DNA from: Anthostomella pinea
Lineage: Eukaryota; Ascomycota; Sordariomycetes; Xylariales; Xylariaceae
Length of the DNA: 64,000 nt
NCBI GenBank assembly: GCA_963556695.1
Contig: CAUWAG010000011.1
Coordinates: forward strand, 682,001 to 746,000
Direction of reading: 5' to 3'
Shown: positions 35,301 to 46,880 of the stretch, piece by piece
Numbering within the stretch: the stretch's first letter is position 1
Layout of the letters: every line of letters starts with the position of its first letter
Notes under the pieces: generated by a model
Told to the model about the DNA's origin: nothing
The model's input: only the letters and a program-made list of their open reading frames with translations
Database searches by the model: none
Program-made: the position numbers and the translations under genes

Positions 35301-35878
35301 TCGAGCGCGCGAGTGCGGCAGCAGGGCTGCGCGTGTACATCCACCGGCCCAGCACAATCATGCGACAGGACGCAGACGCGCACGAGGAGCGCGCGCGCTT
35401 CGACTGGCTGAACCAGCTCGTGTCGTACGCATGCACCATGAGAGCCGTGCCTGAGGTCAGGCACGTGAGCGGCGCGCTCGATCTCGTCTACGTGCGAAGC
35501 GTCTGCGAGCAGATCTCGCAATGCGTGTTGCGGCGTCCCGAGGTGGAAGACGAGTTGGTATCCTACGTGCATGAGGTGGGCGACGTTGTGGTACCGTTGG
35601 AGAAGATGGAGAAGCTGTTGGAGCTGGGCTTGCCTAGGTCTTTTGCTGACGAACAGTCCGAAGGGAGACAAGAAAGCGGCGGAAATGCTAGTAGCACTGG
35701 ACGAGATCGGCCTGCCACCTTCAGGAGGATGCCTATGGCCGAGTGGATTGACATGGCAGTGGCTCAAGGAATGCAACCAGCTGTGGCAGCACTCATAGAG
35801 GCCATGGATCAGCCCGATACACCTGCGTTTTTAAAGCTCAGGAGGGGGGCTTCCTTCGACAAGGGTGGCCCATCGTAG
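26347..35878 (+). CDS. Highly reducing polyketide synthase, KS-AT-DH-MT-KR-ACP-R, with two frame breaks
   Basis: Exons 26347-26661, 26726-27129, 27186-30953, 31112-33451 and 33517-35878 total 9189 nt (about 3060 residues). KS has DTACSSS (Cys178), EAHGTGT and [12 protein letters not shown] has GHSSGE near residue 653. DH has [11 protein letters not shown] near 1010. MT has EVGAGTGG, formed by splicing. KR has [12 protein letters not shown] near 2220 and LSSINC..NYAAAN. ACP has [10 protein letters not shown] near 2550. A thioester reductase domain follows with GVTGLLG and GYTASKW. There is no ER domain, so the neighbouring LovC-like enzyme probably serves in trans; MT adds C-methyl groups and R releases an aldehyde or alcohol. 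Two changes of frame have no intron: about +1 near 29551 in DH and about -1 near 32341-32352 before KR. They cancel over the whole length, so downstream domains stay in frame. Either recent inactivation or sequence error. Confidence 0.93.
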
Positions 35879-37040
35879 CTGGAAGAGCATACCTCATTTG
35901 TTGTCTAGAAGGCGGTCTTACTCTTCCTCGTATACGTCGCTCGCTTCTTCACATCTTCTCGAAAGCTTGTCAAAGCAAATCAGTCTTAGCTATGATTTCG
36001 TACTTCGAATTTCACGTCAATGTCATAGTCCAACGTCGAAATCGCACAAAGTGAACACCCTGTCAAGCATTATGCCTAGCCTAGCAAACTACATTCAACT
36101 GTTTATCGTCTACAGACTCGAATGGATGTAAAGCTGAACAAGTAGAAAGACGAGACAGCAACACACCCCGGGGCTCGGCCATTTGTCCGAACGCAAGCAG
36201 CTCAGAAGAGAACCAGCAGAACCGCACAGTCATCAGCTACTCCGAAGCCCCGCAAACACATTAAGCTTAGAAAACGTTGTTCGTATAGATGTGGCAACGC
36301 CAGACCTCAATGCAACCCCCTTGCTGCTAACTATATTCGATGGGCCGGAAGAAGGTGGCCGGTCTTCCGCATCAAAACACTTTATAACTAAAACGCCACG
36401 TAGTTGCTCCACCCGCCTTACGCAGCGTTCGTCCTGCACGCACCCTTGATCGCCAGCCCTAGCCTTGAACCCGTTTTTGGTTTGCAGGTTCGCGGCTGTG
36501 AGGGCGTAGTGCTCGCCCGCTGACGCGGACCCCCGAGCCCCTTGCTTTGAGGCTTCGGGACGATCACATGCGGGAGTCGTCAGGAAACGCGATGTCGATA
36601 GTGCGCGAGACGTCAAACGTTGTCGTGGTCTCCCCATTTATACCGGGCCTCCTGCTGACGGCTGCCGAGCCCGCCGCCGACATCACGGCCAGCTCGGTAT
36701 AATGTATTGTACGACGACTCGAACACGAAGATGCGCAGCAGCAGCAGCAACCGGTCGAAGTTATAGCACCCCTAAGGTCCGGCCGGACCTCTCTAGAGAA
36801 AATGCGTCATTGTCAACTTCTTGTATATTATACCTGGATATTCGTGGACATGCCAGCACTGCTTCGTGACAGGAAGCTCTAGGACGAGAGCGGTAGGACG
36901 GACGGGTAAGGAGTATGCTATCTTTCTGCCCCCTTGTGGTGTTCTTTGTTCGGAGGCCTTGCTCGTCAGGCCTGCTTGGTGGCCGGGGCTGGTGAGATGA
37001 TGCTGATTGTGTTGTTATGAAGGCCTATTGTTGTGTCCAG
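35879..37040. other. No supported gene, right flank of the cluster
   Basis: No recognisable protein on either strand. A minus frame at 36233-36637 is open for 134 codons but without motifs. Confidence 0.4.
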
Positions 37041-37125
37041 TTGGCCCAAAAGCCCTATGTAATGGCGCCTGCTCAGTGCACTGCCACCTCCCTGGGGGCA
37101 TGGTAGCTTGCGTGCCATTCAACAG
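37041..37125. repeat. Dispersed repeat, copy A
   Basis: TTGGCCCAAAAGCC, GTGCACTGCCACCTCCCTG and GCTTGCGTGCCA(T)T(C)AACA recur in the same order at 42889-42972. It is probably the remnant of a small mobile element. Confidence 0.6.
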
Positions 37126-37640
37126 AAGCCTATGATGACTGAGACGGTGGAAAGGCAGCCTGCTCGGCGGCTGGGACTGGTGAGCGGAAGGCTTTTGGTG
37201 CAGACGGAGGTTGAAGCTCGTCTTGTTGGAGCTTGCTCGAATCCTTGGAACAGCCGAAGCAATAGAGAGACGAAATGGCCACGCACTTCGGGGTTTGTAC
37301 ACTTTTCCGAATACTAGCAGCTCAGCAGCTTGGTTGGTGTTCCCCATTCGCAGAGTCCAGCCGAACAAGTTGGGATAGAGCTTGGGCTAGACCCTAAAAG
37401 AAGTAGTTGAGCCAAATGAGACCCTAATAATAATGTTACGAGCTAAACTCTACAGTTCACTTATCGCTCCAGGACTGAAGTTGCTGTACTCTAGGACTGT
37501 TCCATCTCAGACCAATGGCGAGAGGGCCACGCACCCTAAGGGCTGGCGTGTCCACTTGTTTGCATACCAGCAGCTTCGTTGACAGACTATGCTAAAGCAA
37601 CGATACCCCATCATTTAATGCCCACGCGCAAAGTCAGCCA
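37126..37640. other. No gene; possible imperfect duplication
   Basis: Segments near 37265-37326 and 37508-37575 share GGCCACGCAC and ATAC(T/C)AGCAGCT at similar spacing. The match is weak. Nothing coding was seen. Confidence 0.3.
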
Positions 37641-37650
37641 CCTCAACTAT

Positions 37651-38700
37651 CTACCCGAGTACAACTAGGGGTAAAGTAGCTATGCGCTTGACACTATGAG
37701 CGTCTCGTCCTGGAAACACGACTCCAATAGGGTCGAAGGTATCGTCCAATCTGGATTTCGCTATTAGTGTAACGTTCAGCAAGCAATGCGCACTTGGTTG
37801 GGCATTAACGGCGTGTGAAGCAGCAGATAAGGGGGCGGCGCCGCATTCGAGATGGATTTGCACGTAGTCGTCGCGTAGTCACGGGGTCTCAGGGGGCCAT
37901 CCTGGTGGAGTCTCAAACTTGAAGTTTGACGCAATCCGTGTGGATGAACTGGCCTTTGAAGTCGCCCTTGCTAGGTGAGGTGAACCATTTTTGCTCCTGT
38001 TCATTTGGGCGAGAGCTGCGTGGTAAGTGCGGCCCTCGGCTTCCATAGTCCGATATTCTCGGTAACGCGATCTCCAACCAGGCAGGCGAGTTGGAGACGT
38101 ATTGTAGTTGATATATATCGGGACAATGTGTCGCCCTTCTGAAAAATACTCCGATGTCTGGGAGTAGGGCGGTCTGGAGTTCTTCCGCGTCTCGATCGAC
38201 TGCCTCTTCCTCGAAGCGCTAGCGTTTCTCCCGAGGATGAAGATCGTCGCCATCCATGTGAAGCGGGCAAATGGCCTTGCCATCTGTATCTCAAACGGGT
38301 CAAGGTCGGTCGGTTGTCATTCGATTTTGGCGTCTGTGTAGTGGTAGTCCTATCAACTCTTGCTCAGGGGTATCTTGGAGCTGGCGGGCGCGCTGCGTGG
38401 TGAGCATCTACCGCAGGGACTTCCGCATCTCTCCAAGTAATATCATAGCACCAACTATGGCTGATGGTATTAGAAGCTCTCTTGGATGATGAGATACGAC
38501 CTCCAACATGTGGCCTGGTACGACGCTGGTGCGGTGCAAGGGTTGATTTTCTTGAAGAGAGGAGACAGAACGCGCGGATTGAGAGCTGCCTATCGGCTCT
38601 TGCGACATCTACATCGTTGGAACTTCTTGGGTAGTGACATAGAAGCAAATGGTTGAGGGCGACGACCCTTCCATGTAACTTCTTTCTCAGTTGAAGTAAC
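37651..38700 (-). pseudogene. Degraded minus-strand reading frames, unrecognised
   Basis: On the minus strand one frame from about 38600 reads MLEVVSHHPRELLIPSAIVG and, past stops, TTQRARQLQDTPEQELIGLP, DTDGKAICPLHMDGDDLHPR, EEAVDRDAEELQTALLPDIG and SPAWLEIALPRISDYGSRG. It then passes into another frame ending KSRLDDTFDPIGVVFPGRDA. Several TAG/TGA stops interrupt it. The continuous sense suggests one decayed gene of about 300 residues, perhaps from a mobile element, but no domain can be named. Confidence 0.35.
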
Positions 38701-38949
38701 ATGGTCTCGAGACGGCTGTTGGCCTCGGCTTCCGCTTGGGTAATTCCCCCATCTACGACACTGGGTTCGCCGCGCCGCTCCGTTGAATTGGGCCCGGGAC
38801 GGCAATGTGGGTGCTGATCCAGCGTGATGGCATCGCCATAACAGATATGCCGATACGAACCAGCTGAATCTAACGTGACAATAGCAGTGAAAGATTGGTC
38901 ACGGAATTGATACGCTCTCTCGGCTGCGCCAATAAACGTATTACAACAC

Positions 38950-39290
38950 GAAGCTTAAAATGGCTGAGATGATCGCGACGACTGGGTCGACTGAAATGGC
39001 TGGGAAGATTGGGACAACTGATTGGAAGCATCAGTTATCTGGGACTGCGGAGTCTGGCGGCGCGAATAGCGAGCGTTCGCGTTACCAATGTTGTAAAGCG
39101 TTGTTCACAGGACGGGCGATAGGCTCTTTGTTGTCAGGCTTGCTGTTACCAGGGGCCACAGCAAGCTGCTCGCTCGTCGAAGAGGATGGGGCTATGGACG
39201 CAATATACCGTTATGCAATGGACCGGGTGGATGAGGCGATATGGAGCCTCTTCATGATGATTGTGGCCTCATAGTGCTATGACACGCATG
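38950..39290 (-). pseudogene. Gln/Ser-rich C-terminal relic
   Basis: The minus strand near 38958-39065 reads RRQTPQSQITDASNQLSQSS then QPFQSTQSSRSSQPF and a stop, a low-complexity Gln/Ser tail. Upstream sense is lost after one or two frames. The plus-strand frame here (38960-39274) is probably its shadow. Confidence 0.3.
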
Positions 39291-40836
39291 TAGTACACAG
39301 AGCGAGAGTGGGAGTGGTAGCAGTCGACCTGGCTTTTCTTCGTGAGTCCCGACATAACTTTCCCTCAAAAGATACCCCTTTGAAGGTATCCATCGCTCGC
39401 AACGACTGACCAATACTTCGATCTCAGAGCAGCAGCGCGGTATTAGAGGCGATCAATGAGCTCCAACGACAGCAACGACAAGCACATCGGAATTGCGGCG
39501 CTTCTTCCTGACAATAGCTCAAGACGAAGCTCATCTATCCCCTAAAGGGCCGGGTACGATGAGCAGGATGGATACGCCGAGTACGGCAGGCTGTCGTGTC
39601 CATCGTAGCTGTACCGCGGAGGAGGAAGATGCAGTAGGGGAGGTCCTGAGGAAAATGATGCATAGCGGTGGTCTCTATCTCATACATCTAGGCGGTTCGC
39701 TCAGTCGCCGCGTTCGCAATGACGGCCGCGGTGAGTTGGGATGGGATGGGCTGAGATGAGTTGGGCTGTGCGCCGACATGGGAGCCATCACATTTTGGAT
39801 TTAGAGATGGTCGCTACGCACGATTACTGGCGTTCGCCAGTGCATCCTCGTGGATCTAGCGTCGACATGGAACATGGCGCAAGGATGTCGGGACTTGGTC
39901 GGTGACCTAGGTGTTCGTTGCTTTTTGGCTACACCCCGTCAAGAAGTCGCGGGCGTGGTTGGGTCGAACATTGACACTGGGCAAGCAGTAACCTGTATGA
40001 GTACATGATAATGGCCTGGAGGATGAATACGGGACTGGGTAGGTAAAAAGTCTTTCGATATGGGCGCTAAATGTTCATCGAGTTGAGTTGAGTTGAGTTG
40101 AGCGTAGCGCCCATGCGTGTTGTCGGTATGAAGACGCCGCCACAGTTATTTCACCGCACTCGAGGCTTGATGTCGAAGCTGTAAAGCCGCGGCCGTACCA
40201 GCAACGTGGATGCAGAGATGGCCGGCGCAGCAGCCGCAAGCGTCCCCCGAACATGGCATGACATAGCCTGAGTTGAACTCGGACGAATTGCTTGCCACCT
40301 TGTCCGCTTTGGGACATGTAGGCCGAGCGAGGTCAAGTGACCGGTCAATAGAAGTGTAGTCGCTACAGGCCCCGACTGCCTATAGGTCGTCGGCACATCT
40401 TCGCCTTTCTCTGGCTCCGCTATCGTATCGGAGCAACGTGCGGCCTTGTGTGTCGGTGATACAGGCTGGCGCCCCTTTCAATCGAATACCACCCAAGTCC
40501 AAATCCAATCTCATGGGGCACGCTTCAGCAAAGATCAACGAGGCAGGCTCGATATTGCGCAGGTACGATAGATTAACCAGTACTTTACCAGATTCTTTAA
40601 GTACTGGTACTATCACGTCATGGTGATCCGAGGAAGTCGCAACTTACCTCTGCCTTTATCGGGTGTTGAAGTAGTGGCAGCCCCCGCGGAAGAACGAGCC
40701 TGCGGAAGCACGACATCGACATCCTGCGAGAAATCAGTTCGCGCTTCAACCAACCTGCCTTTCGGACTGCCTTGTCCGATCCCGACTGCTTGCGGTATCT
40801 CCACTGTCTCTGATATCGCCCATCTCGTACTCACTC
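39291..40836. other. No supported gene; small GTTGA array
   Basis: Short frames on both strands without motifs. A pentanucleotide array (GAGTT)n of about 4.5 units sits at 40080-40102. Frames at 40620-40836 upstream of the next entry may be its lost 5-prime part (ISSRFNQPAFRTALSDPDCL in one frame). Confidence 0.4.
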
Positions 40837-41487
40837 ATGGACGGCTTTCCCGTTGGACGTGGGCCCCTCGGACGCCCCTTCGTTCCCCGCCCAGCAGGAG
40901 GGCCGAGACGCATGCTCCGACGCCAGCATGCCCGAGTCCTGCCGCTCGGTTTCGCAGAGGAGCTCCACCCCGCCGAAACAGCTCAGGACGTCCAAGACAA
41001 TATCAAGCGCGACCTCAAGGGCCACGTAGATCGAATCGACTCGCACCTCGCTACACAACCACCAAACGTCCCCAGCCCCAACCCAACCAAGGCCCTACTG
41101 GAAGCCCGCGTGAGAACCGATCGGGAAGCACTACACCAGCTAAAACGCGACCGAAAAAGACACCGTGAGGATACGCGACTAGGCTACTCACTCAGCGGAC
41201 GACGAGACGAGCTGTTGCTGGGGCTAGGGGCCATGTACGGAGTCGGAGTCGGTAACAGCGACTACGGCGACCTAGACGCGATACCGTTTGATCCGACGAA
41301 TCTACACCCGGCGCATCTCGCGGGGATCGCTAGGGATATACAAGATTCTATACGGGGGCATATGTTGGAGAGGGCCATTACGCGTGCGCGGGAGATTTTG
41401 GCTGCGAGTAGGGGTCGGCTTGCGCGGGCGGAGCGCGGGGGCTGGATGATGACGATGATGGTCCGGTTGCTGGGGTGCGACGGCTGA
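40837..41487 (+). CDS. Hypothetical protein, Arg-rich, helical
   Basis: An ATG at 40837 opens 216 codons to a TGA at 41487. The text is consistent with coding: AEELHPAETAQDVQDNIKRD, LLEARVRTDREALHQLKRDR, MYGVGVGNSDYGDLDAIPFD and LAGIARDIQDSIRGHMLERA, mostly amphipathic helices, with a Gly/Tyr loop in the middle. No membrane segment, signal or known domain is visible. It stands alone among relics. The upstream frames suggest that the original gene may have been longer, so this could be the surviving 3-prime part of a decayed gene. It could also be a lineage-specific protein. Confidence 0.4.
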   Translation: MDGFPVGRGPLGRPFVPRPAGGPRRMLRRQHARVLPLGFAEELHPAETAQDVQDNIKRDLKGHVDRIDSHLATQPPNVPSPNPTKALLEARVRTDREALHQLKRDRKRHREDTRLGYSLSGRRDELLLGLGAMYGVGVGNSDYGDLDAIPFDPTNLHPAHLAGIARDIQDSIRGHMLERAITRAREILAASRGRLARAERGGWMMTMMVRLLGCDG

Positions 41488-42888
41488 GAGGGGAGCTTAA
41501 GCGCTTGCTTGATGGTTAGCTGTATACCTTGCGCTATTGTGGATTCTGGTAAATGGATGGATCGTGGTAGGGATGATGAAGCTTGGTGAAGATGAAGCAT
41601 AGTAATGCAAGCTGCCGATCAGGCTCTCGATGCACTTGGCATGGGACAGGGAGCTTTTCCTGCGGACTGGTAGCGATAGACTTATAACACAACGAAACAT
41701 AAGTCTATCGTTTATTCCCTAAGACTTGTCAGAGTCGAGCTTGCTTTTGCTTTTACTTAACCTTTGCTCATTGTGGCATCGACGAGTTAGGGGTAGAGGT
41801 AGGGGGGCACGGAGGTCGGGATAGGGGAAAGGAGATATGGGACAGGTGATAAGTCAGTAATAAAGAGCCTTGACGGGCGTTTGGACGGACAGACCTCGTG
41901 GGGTGACATCGTGCCGTGCCGTCCACTTGCTTCGGCTGGAATGACCGCAAGTCGAGGTAGCCTCGGTACTTGGGCAGCATGCCCCGTCAGAGCATAGTCG
42001 GTCGGTCGGGCGCGTAAGTCGCTTGTACCGTAGTCGTCAACCCAAACGCAATGCCCAAAGGGGCGACGACTTACTGCATGGGGCTCCCGGAAGGAAGCAA
42101 CTGCCACGCGTTTGGGCTTGGTCTTAGATTTTAGGCCTCACTCTTCAAACACCTGGCTGCCTGCTGTTCGCGAGCCCGGGAAGTGTGCCGAGCTCGATCG
42201 AGGATATGGTAGCCCTAATCACTGGTTGGTATATTTCCTACTTCGTTCAATAATTTTCTCGCTTATGCTTCCGAAGGAACGCTTTCCTTTGTCCGGTATG
42301 GATGGCCGTGATGCACTACCGGGTGTCTTGGCCTGCCGTCCCGGCGCTGCTTGCGGGCATGGTCTATCCAACTCGAGACACGCGGGCAAGTCCAGGCGAT
42401 GAGTCTTGATCGTGCTGGGGATAGCAGAGTGCTGGATGGGGGATATCTGAGCCTCGTCCATGCGCTGCTTTCTTCGGTCAAAAGTCGAGCGAATGAGTCC
42501 GGCTCTCTCTGGCTTTGCGCTCATCGTGGCCACCATGCCATGTCCCGACCGCTTGGTCTGGGCCCGAGTCAGCATGTTGGAGGAGGTGTCCGCATCCGCC
42601 ACCTTGGGTTGTGGATGTGGGATGGCTGTTGTGTGGGCAGATGGATATTTCGACTTGCAGCTCACAACTACCTGACCTCTCCTGGGCGGTGGCCTTGGGT
42701 TTGGCGTCAGCGTTGGAGTTGGACTTGTGAGCAACGGAGCCGTGGTATGAAAATCGGTAGTGTGTCGACTCCGACTCTAGCTCCTGCCTCCTGTCAACAG
42801 TGCGTAGATAGTTCATATGGTTGAAATTCGTGTATCCAGTGCTGATCTTGGTGGTTATGTAGTTGCAAAGTCTTTGTTAGTGGCTACC
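41488..42888. other. No supported gene
   Basis: Frames on both strands around 42219-42824 are open but mutually antisense and without motifs. Nothing further could be supported. Confidence 0.4.
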
Positions 42889-42972
42889 TCAGGTGGCCCC
42901 AAAATGCCTGGCTCGTTCGGTGCACTGCCACCTCCCTGACGCCACAGTGGCTTGCGTGCCACTTAACAACTC
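42889..42972. repeat. Dispersed repeat, copy B
   Basis: Same order of blocks as 37041-37125: GGCCCCAAAATGCC, GTGCACTGCCACCTCCCTG, GTGGCTTGCGTGCCACTTAAC. Orientation is direct. No terminal inverted repeats were identified. Confidence 0.6.
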
Positions 42973-43482
42973 CTGCCCCCTGACTCCTAAGGGGCGATAG
43001 GATATCGTGAAGTTGATCAACGCCTCACTCTAAATACCAACATTCATACTGACTTTGCTTGCACCACCGCTGTTACATTATCTTGATGCATCTAGTGTAC
43101 CTTCGTCGCGACGCCAGGTTATATGCACGTAGACGTGATTATATAACTCTCAAAGGCGGCAACTGCGATAGCGGTACCATATGACACTGCCCTTGCTGGC
43201 ACCTTCCCTCAACTTTATGTACGTGATCATTTCTACAACGGCACTCGCTACCAATAGTTACAAGTATAGCACTACGTCTCGTCCCGCCCCGCCTGAACTT
43301 TTTCCCCTCTTCCTCATTTCTTCTTTAAATCGTTGTCGTCTAGTTCCAACACCTCCACGGCTGCCAATCAGCCAGAATCCCAGCACCCAAACACCCCGGC
43401 ACTCTGCGATACGTAAAAGCGCTCGTATCCGTTATCAGGAATTAGAAGAATAGCGTCTCAATCCTCCCCGCTCCGCCGGACG

Positions 43483-45376
43483 ATGAGTTTTCGCGAGATA
43501 TTCCGACAAGCCCAATCCAGAGGCCACTCGAGCTCCCAACCCCCCACGACATTGCCCACCACCAACCCACCACCAAGACCAGCTCGACAAGGCAGCCGAC
43601 GACGATCATGACGGTCAGGGAAAAGAGCCCGATAAGGATAGATCTAATACCCGCAACCTTTTACCCCGTCTATTTACTGGTCATCTCGTGGACAGCAAGA
43701 AGCGCCGTTCTTCGGATGCTCCAAACAGTAGTGACGACGACGAGTACACGCATGAGACGAAGAAGGCGCGCACATCAGGAGTTACGATCTGCGACGATGA
43801 CGGTCTCGACCACATGTCGCCTGGTCGCCAAAGAACACTCAAGTGGCTGGGACCAGTGGAATTCCCAGACGACGAATTAGAGGAACTCAGTCGAGACAAC
43901 GGTACCTCAACACTCCGCAAATCGGGCCTCACGTCGTTGCTCTCCGGTGGGAAAGAACCGGCTTTCCCAGTGACTTTCTCGGACACGCCGTCACCCGAGT
44001 CTTCCGTCTCCCGCCGTGGCCGGGATGACGACCACGAAAGTCTCTTGTCGTCCCTGGCGCCATCAGCCCATGGGTATGGCGGCAGCGAGAGTCCGGTCCT
44101 TTGTGACGAACATTCGGTGCTTGGCTCAGCGGTCGCAGTTCCTATTAAACTTTTAAAGCCGGAAATTGTAAGGCACCTACGGATCACAAGTGCGTGGCCC
44201 TATTCGAGATACGTCGAGGCGTGCATGCGTCTGCTCCATCCTACCTGGAAGCGAGTCACCAGCAGTCAGGCTACCCAGCTGGTCAACCGCCATGGTCCCA
44301 TTCATCTTATGGACTCCGGCATCCCTTCAACTGCGTTGAACAGCAACAAGATCAACAACATCAACAAGATCAACCACGCCCAGAACCTACCGCGACGGCT
44401 TGTGTTCATGCCTTGCATTGGGCACCATTGGACTGTTGCGCTGGTCGACCTCCAGGCCCAGCCCAACCAGTTCCTGCTCTGGGACCCCCGTGAGAGTTGC
44501 AATGACAACCGCCCGGCCAGCTCATAAGTGCAGAGACGTCTGCGTATTGTTATCAGTCGAGACTTTGGTCTCGATACCGCCAAAGTGGTCTTTCGCCTGC
44601 AGCCCTGTGTCCGTCAGACGGATTACTACAGCTGTGGTGTGTGGGCAATCTTCAATGCCGACTGTCTGCTCCGCGGCGAGGAGCCGCCCACGGCCATTAT
44701 CGAGACGGCCGAGAGTCTATGGCTGGGCTGGGCATCGCGACTGGAAGGCGGCGGCGGGGCAACAACAGAGTTCCAAAACTCTCAACGCATCGAGGCTCAG
44801 CAGCCAGAGCAAGACAGAAGCACAGTCAATCGCTTTGCTCCACACTTTGACTTCTGGAAAAACGAGCCGGCTGCTGCCAGGGTCACCAAGATCCACCTGG
44901 ATTGGTGCAACCAGTGCCTTGTGGAGCTAAAAGCTGACGATGGTACCGAGACGACGAAGCTATAAAACGACATGGAGGGTCTCGAGAACGATCTTACTAA
45001 CTCTCAGGAAGAAGTGAAGCGACTCGGGACACAGGGCGAACGCCTCGAGCAAATGATAGCCAAGTATAACCAGTTCAACCTGACAAGCGAGAAGGTGGGA
45101 GATGCACAGTTGGACTCGGACATCGACAGCTTCCATGGCCAACTGCGAGAGAAGTACGAACTAGATCTTGACTCGGCCATCCAACAGGGGACAACGGAGG
45201 CATCACGGCTGATAGGAATCGGGAACAAACTGCAGCAGAACAAGGCGCTGCGCGAAAAGCTGCAGGGAGAATACCAGCCCCGCAAGGCCCTCTTAGAACG
45301 TCAGAAGGAGTGTTTGGAGAGGCAGATAGCACTGCGGGATGAGTACAGCGACCTGTACGAGGAAGGTCAGGAGTGA
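43483..45376 (+). pseudogene. Ulp1-like cysteine protease (C48) with coiled coil, interrupted by two TAA codons
   Basis: One plus-strand frame runs from about 43574 to the TGA at 45376, broken only by TAA at 44525-44527 and 44963-44965. Before the first stop it reads KKRRSSDAPNSSDDDEYTHE (nuclear-type, charged) and then the C48 core: GHHWTVALVDL (catalytic His) and FLLWDP (Asp). Between the stops comes RQTDYYSCGVWAIFNADC (Gln and catalytic Cys). After the second stop, NDLTNSQEEVKRLGTQGERL and a long coiled coil follow. Ulp1 proteases process or remove SUMO in the nucleus. Both stops could arise from CAA by C-to-T, as RIP would give. The N terminus is also unclear: an ATG at 43483 lies in another frame. 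All catalytic residues survive, so loss is recent, or the stops are sequence errors or read through. Confidence 0.8.
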
Positions 45377-45699
45377 ATTCGGGAGTGAAGTCGACGAGTG
45401 AACTTATGGCTAGACGCATGACTGGAGGCATATGGATGAACAGTTGCTTTCGAAATGGAACATACGCTACGAATAGAAATACGAGATTCAACAGTGGACG
45501 GATGGCACGGAGAAAGAGGAAGACTTGCAAGATGAGACGTCGAATATGTAGATACATACTCGCCGACAGTTATCCGGTCCGAGCACGCACGCAGCAGACT
45601 CAGAAGGCCGGTTCACAGCTAGTAGCTACACAGTATACACCATGAGTGGTTCTCACCTCGCCAGTCTCGTCTTGGGAGTAAGCGTCGTTCGTGCGCAGG

Positions 45700-46220
45700 T
45701 ATCCAATATAGGTGTGTCAGCGTCTGATATGGGTCTGTTGGTATATAACTTGGGCGTGTTAGTGTCCATCGAGAATGTGTCAGTGTCCAGCTTGGGTATG
45801 TCAGTATCCAATTTGAGTATGCCAGTACCCCACCTTGGGTGTTCGAGTGTCCGGAATGGGTCTATCAGTGTCCAACATGGGTGACAGTGTCCAACTTGGT
45901 TGTGTCAGAGTCTGTCATGGGGGTGTCTGTGTCCAAGTTGAGGGATGTCAGTGCCAAAGTTAGGCGTGTCAGTGTCTAACTAGAGTGTGTCAGTGTCCAA
46001 AATGGGTGTGTCAGTGCACACCTTGAATATGTCAGTGTTCAACTTGGGTGTTAGTGTCTGAAATGGGTGTGTTATAGGTACGGTAAGGGTGTGTCAGTGT
46101 CCAACTTAAAGATGTCAGTGTACATCTTGGATGTGTCAGTGTCCGGGATAGGTGTATCAGTGTCTAGCTTGGGCATGTCAGTGTTCAACTTGAGTATGTC
46201 AGTGTGTGTTAGTGCCTAAC
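45700..46220. repeat. Minisatellite, 20-21 bp unit
   Basis: About two dozen degenerate units with consensus close to GTGTCAGTGTCCAACTTGGG cover the whole stretch. Units differ by point changes and small indels, and the array fades at the right end. An open frame through its left half (45642-45884) is a by-product of the repeat. Confidence 0.9.
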
Positions 46221-46478
46221 TCGGGGTCTAGTACAATGTAATACTCTCAATACGATATACTCGCTATAACAGGCATGCATCTTCGTTATCCGTGATGGTT
46301 GGCGGTGACTAATCTAGACATAGGAATACTTACTATCAATAGATTGAAATATACGTGGACAGGCATATGTGTAGAATACCTGACTATCCATGCCTTGTAC
46401 ATTTTGATGGGATTAAGCTTTAACGATGCGGTCGCTTTGTATGCTTAAGGTGATGCCGTCATTGGTTTGAGGTAGTTA
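46221..46478. other. No supported gene
   Basis: AT-richer spacer between two repeat arrays. Nothing recognised. Confidence 0.4.
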
Positions 46479-46600
46479 TGTGGTAGGTAGGTAGGTAGGT
46501 AGGTAGTTAGGCAAGCGATGTGACGAGGTATGTAGGTAGGCGATGTAGGCAATCCAGGTAAGTGAAGTAGGTAGGGGAGGTAGGTAGACCCGGTAAGTAG
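46479..46600. repeat. GTAG microsatellite, partly degenerate
   Basis: Six GGTA units near 46482-46507 are followed by diverged GTAGGC/GTAGGT units to about 46600. It resembles the array at 9091-9149. Confidence 0.8.
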
Positions 46601-46795
46601 GCAAGTCGGTCTTGGTTGTTCGTGGATAGGGGCTGAGCTGAGCTGGCTGAGCTGTCGGGGCTGCCACTTTCAGGGGCTCAGTGGCGTGCGGTGCTCAGGG
46701 GCTTCCAATGCTCAGAGGCTGGGGGTGCGGTGCTATTCAGGGGCTTTTATGTTGGGGCGTTCAGGGGGGAGGGAGTGGGAAGGTTCCGAGGCTGC

Positions 46796-46880
46796 CAAGG
46801 TGCTGTCTAGGTGCCATTTATGTACCATCCAGGTGCTGTCTAAGTGCTATCTACGTGCTGTTTAGGTGTTGTCTAGTACT
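46796..46880. repeat. Short degenerate tandem repeat, GGTGCTGTCTA-type
   Basis: Units such as AGGTGCTGTCTAGGTGCCAT, AGGTGCTGTCTAAGTGC and GTGCTGTTTAGGTG follow one another. Unit length varies between 11 and 16 bp. Confidence 0.6.

Noticed and set aside
45642..45884. Small secreted protein of 80 residues
   Set aside because: The frame runs through a degenerate minisatellite and its repeats in sequence follow the DNA repeat.
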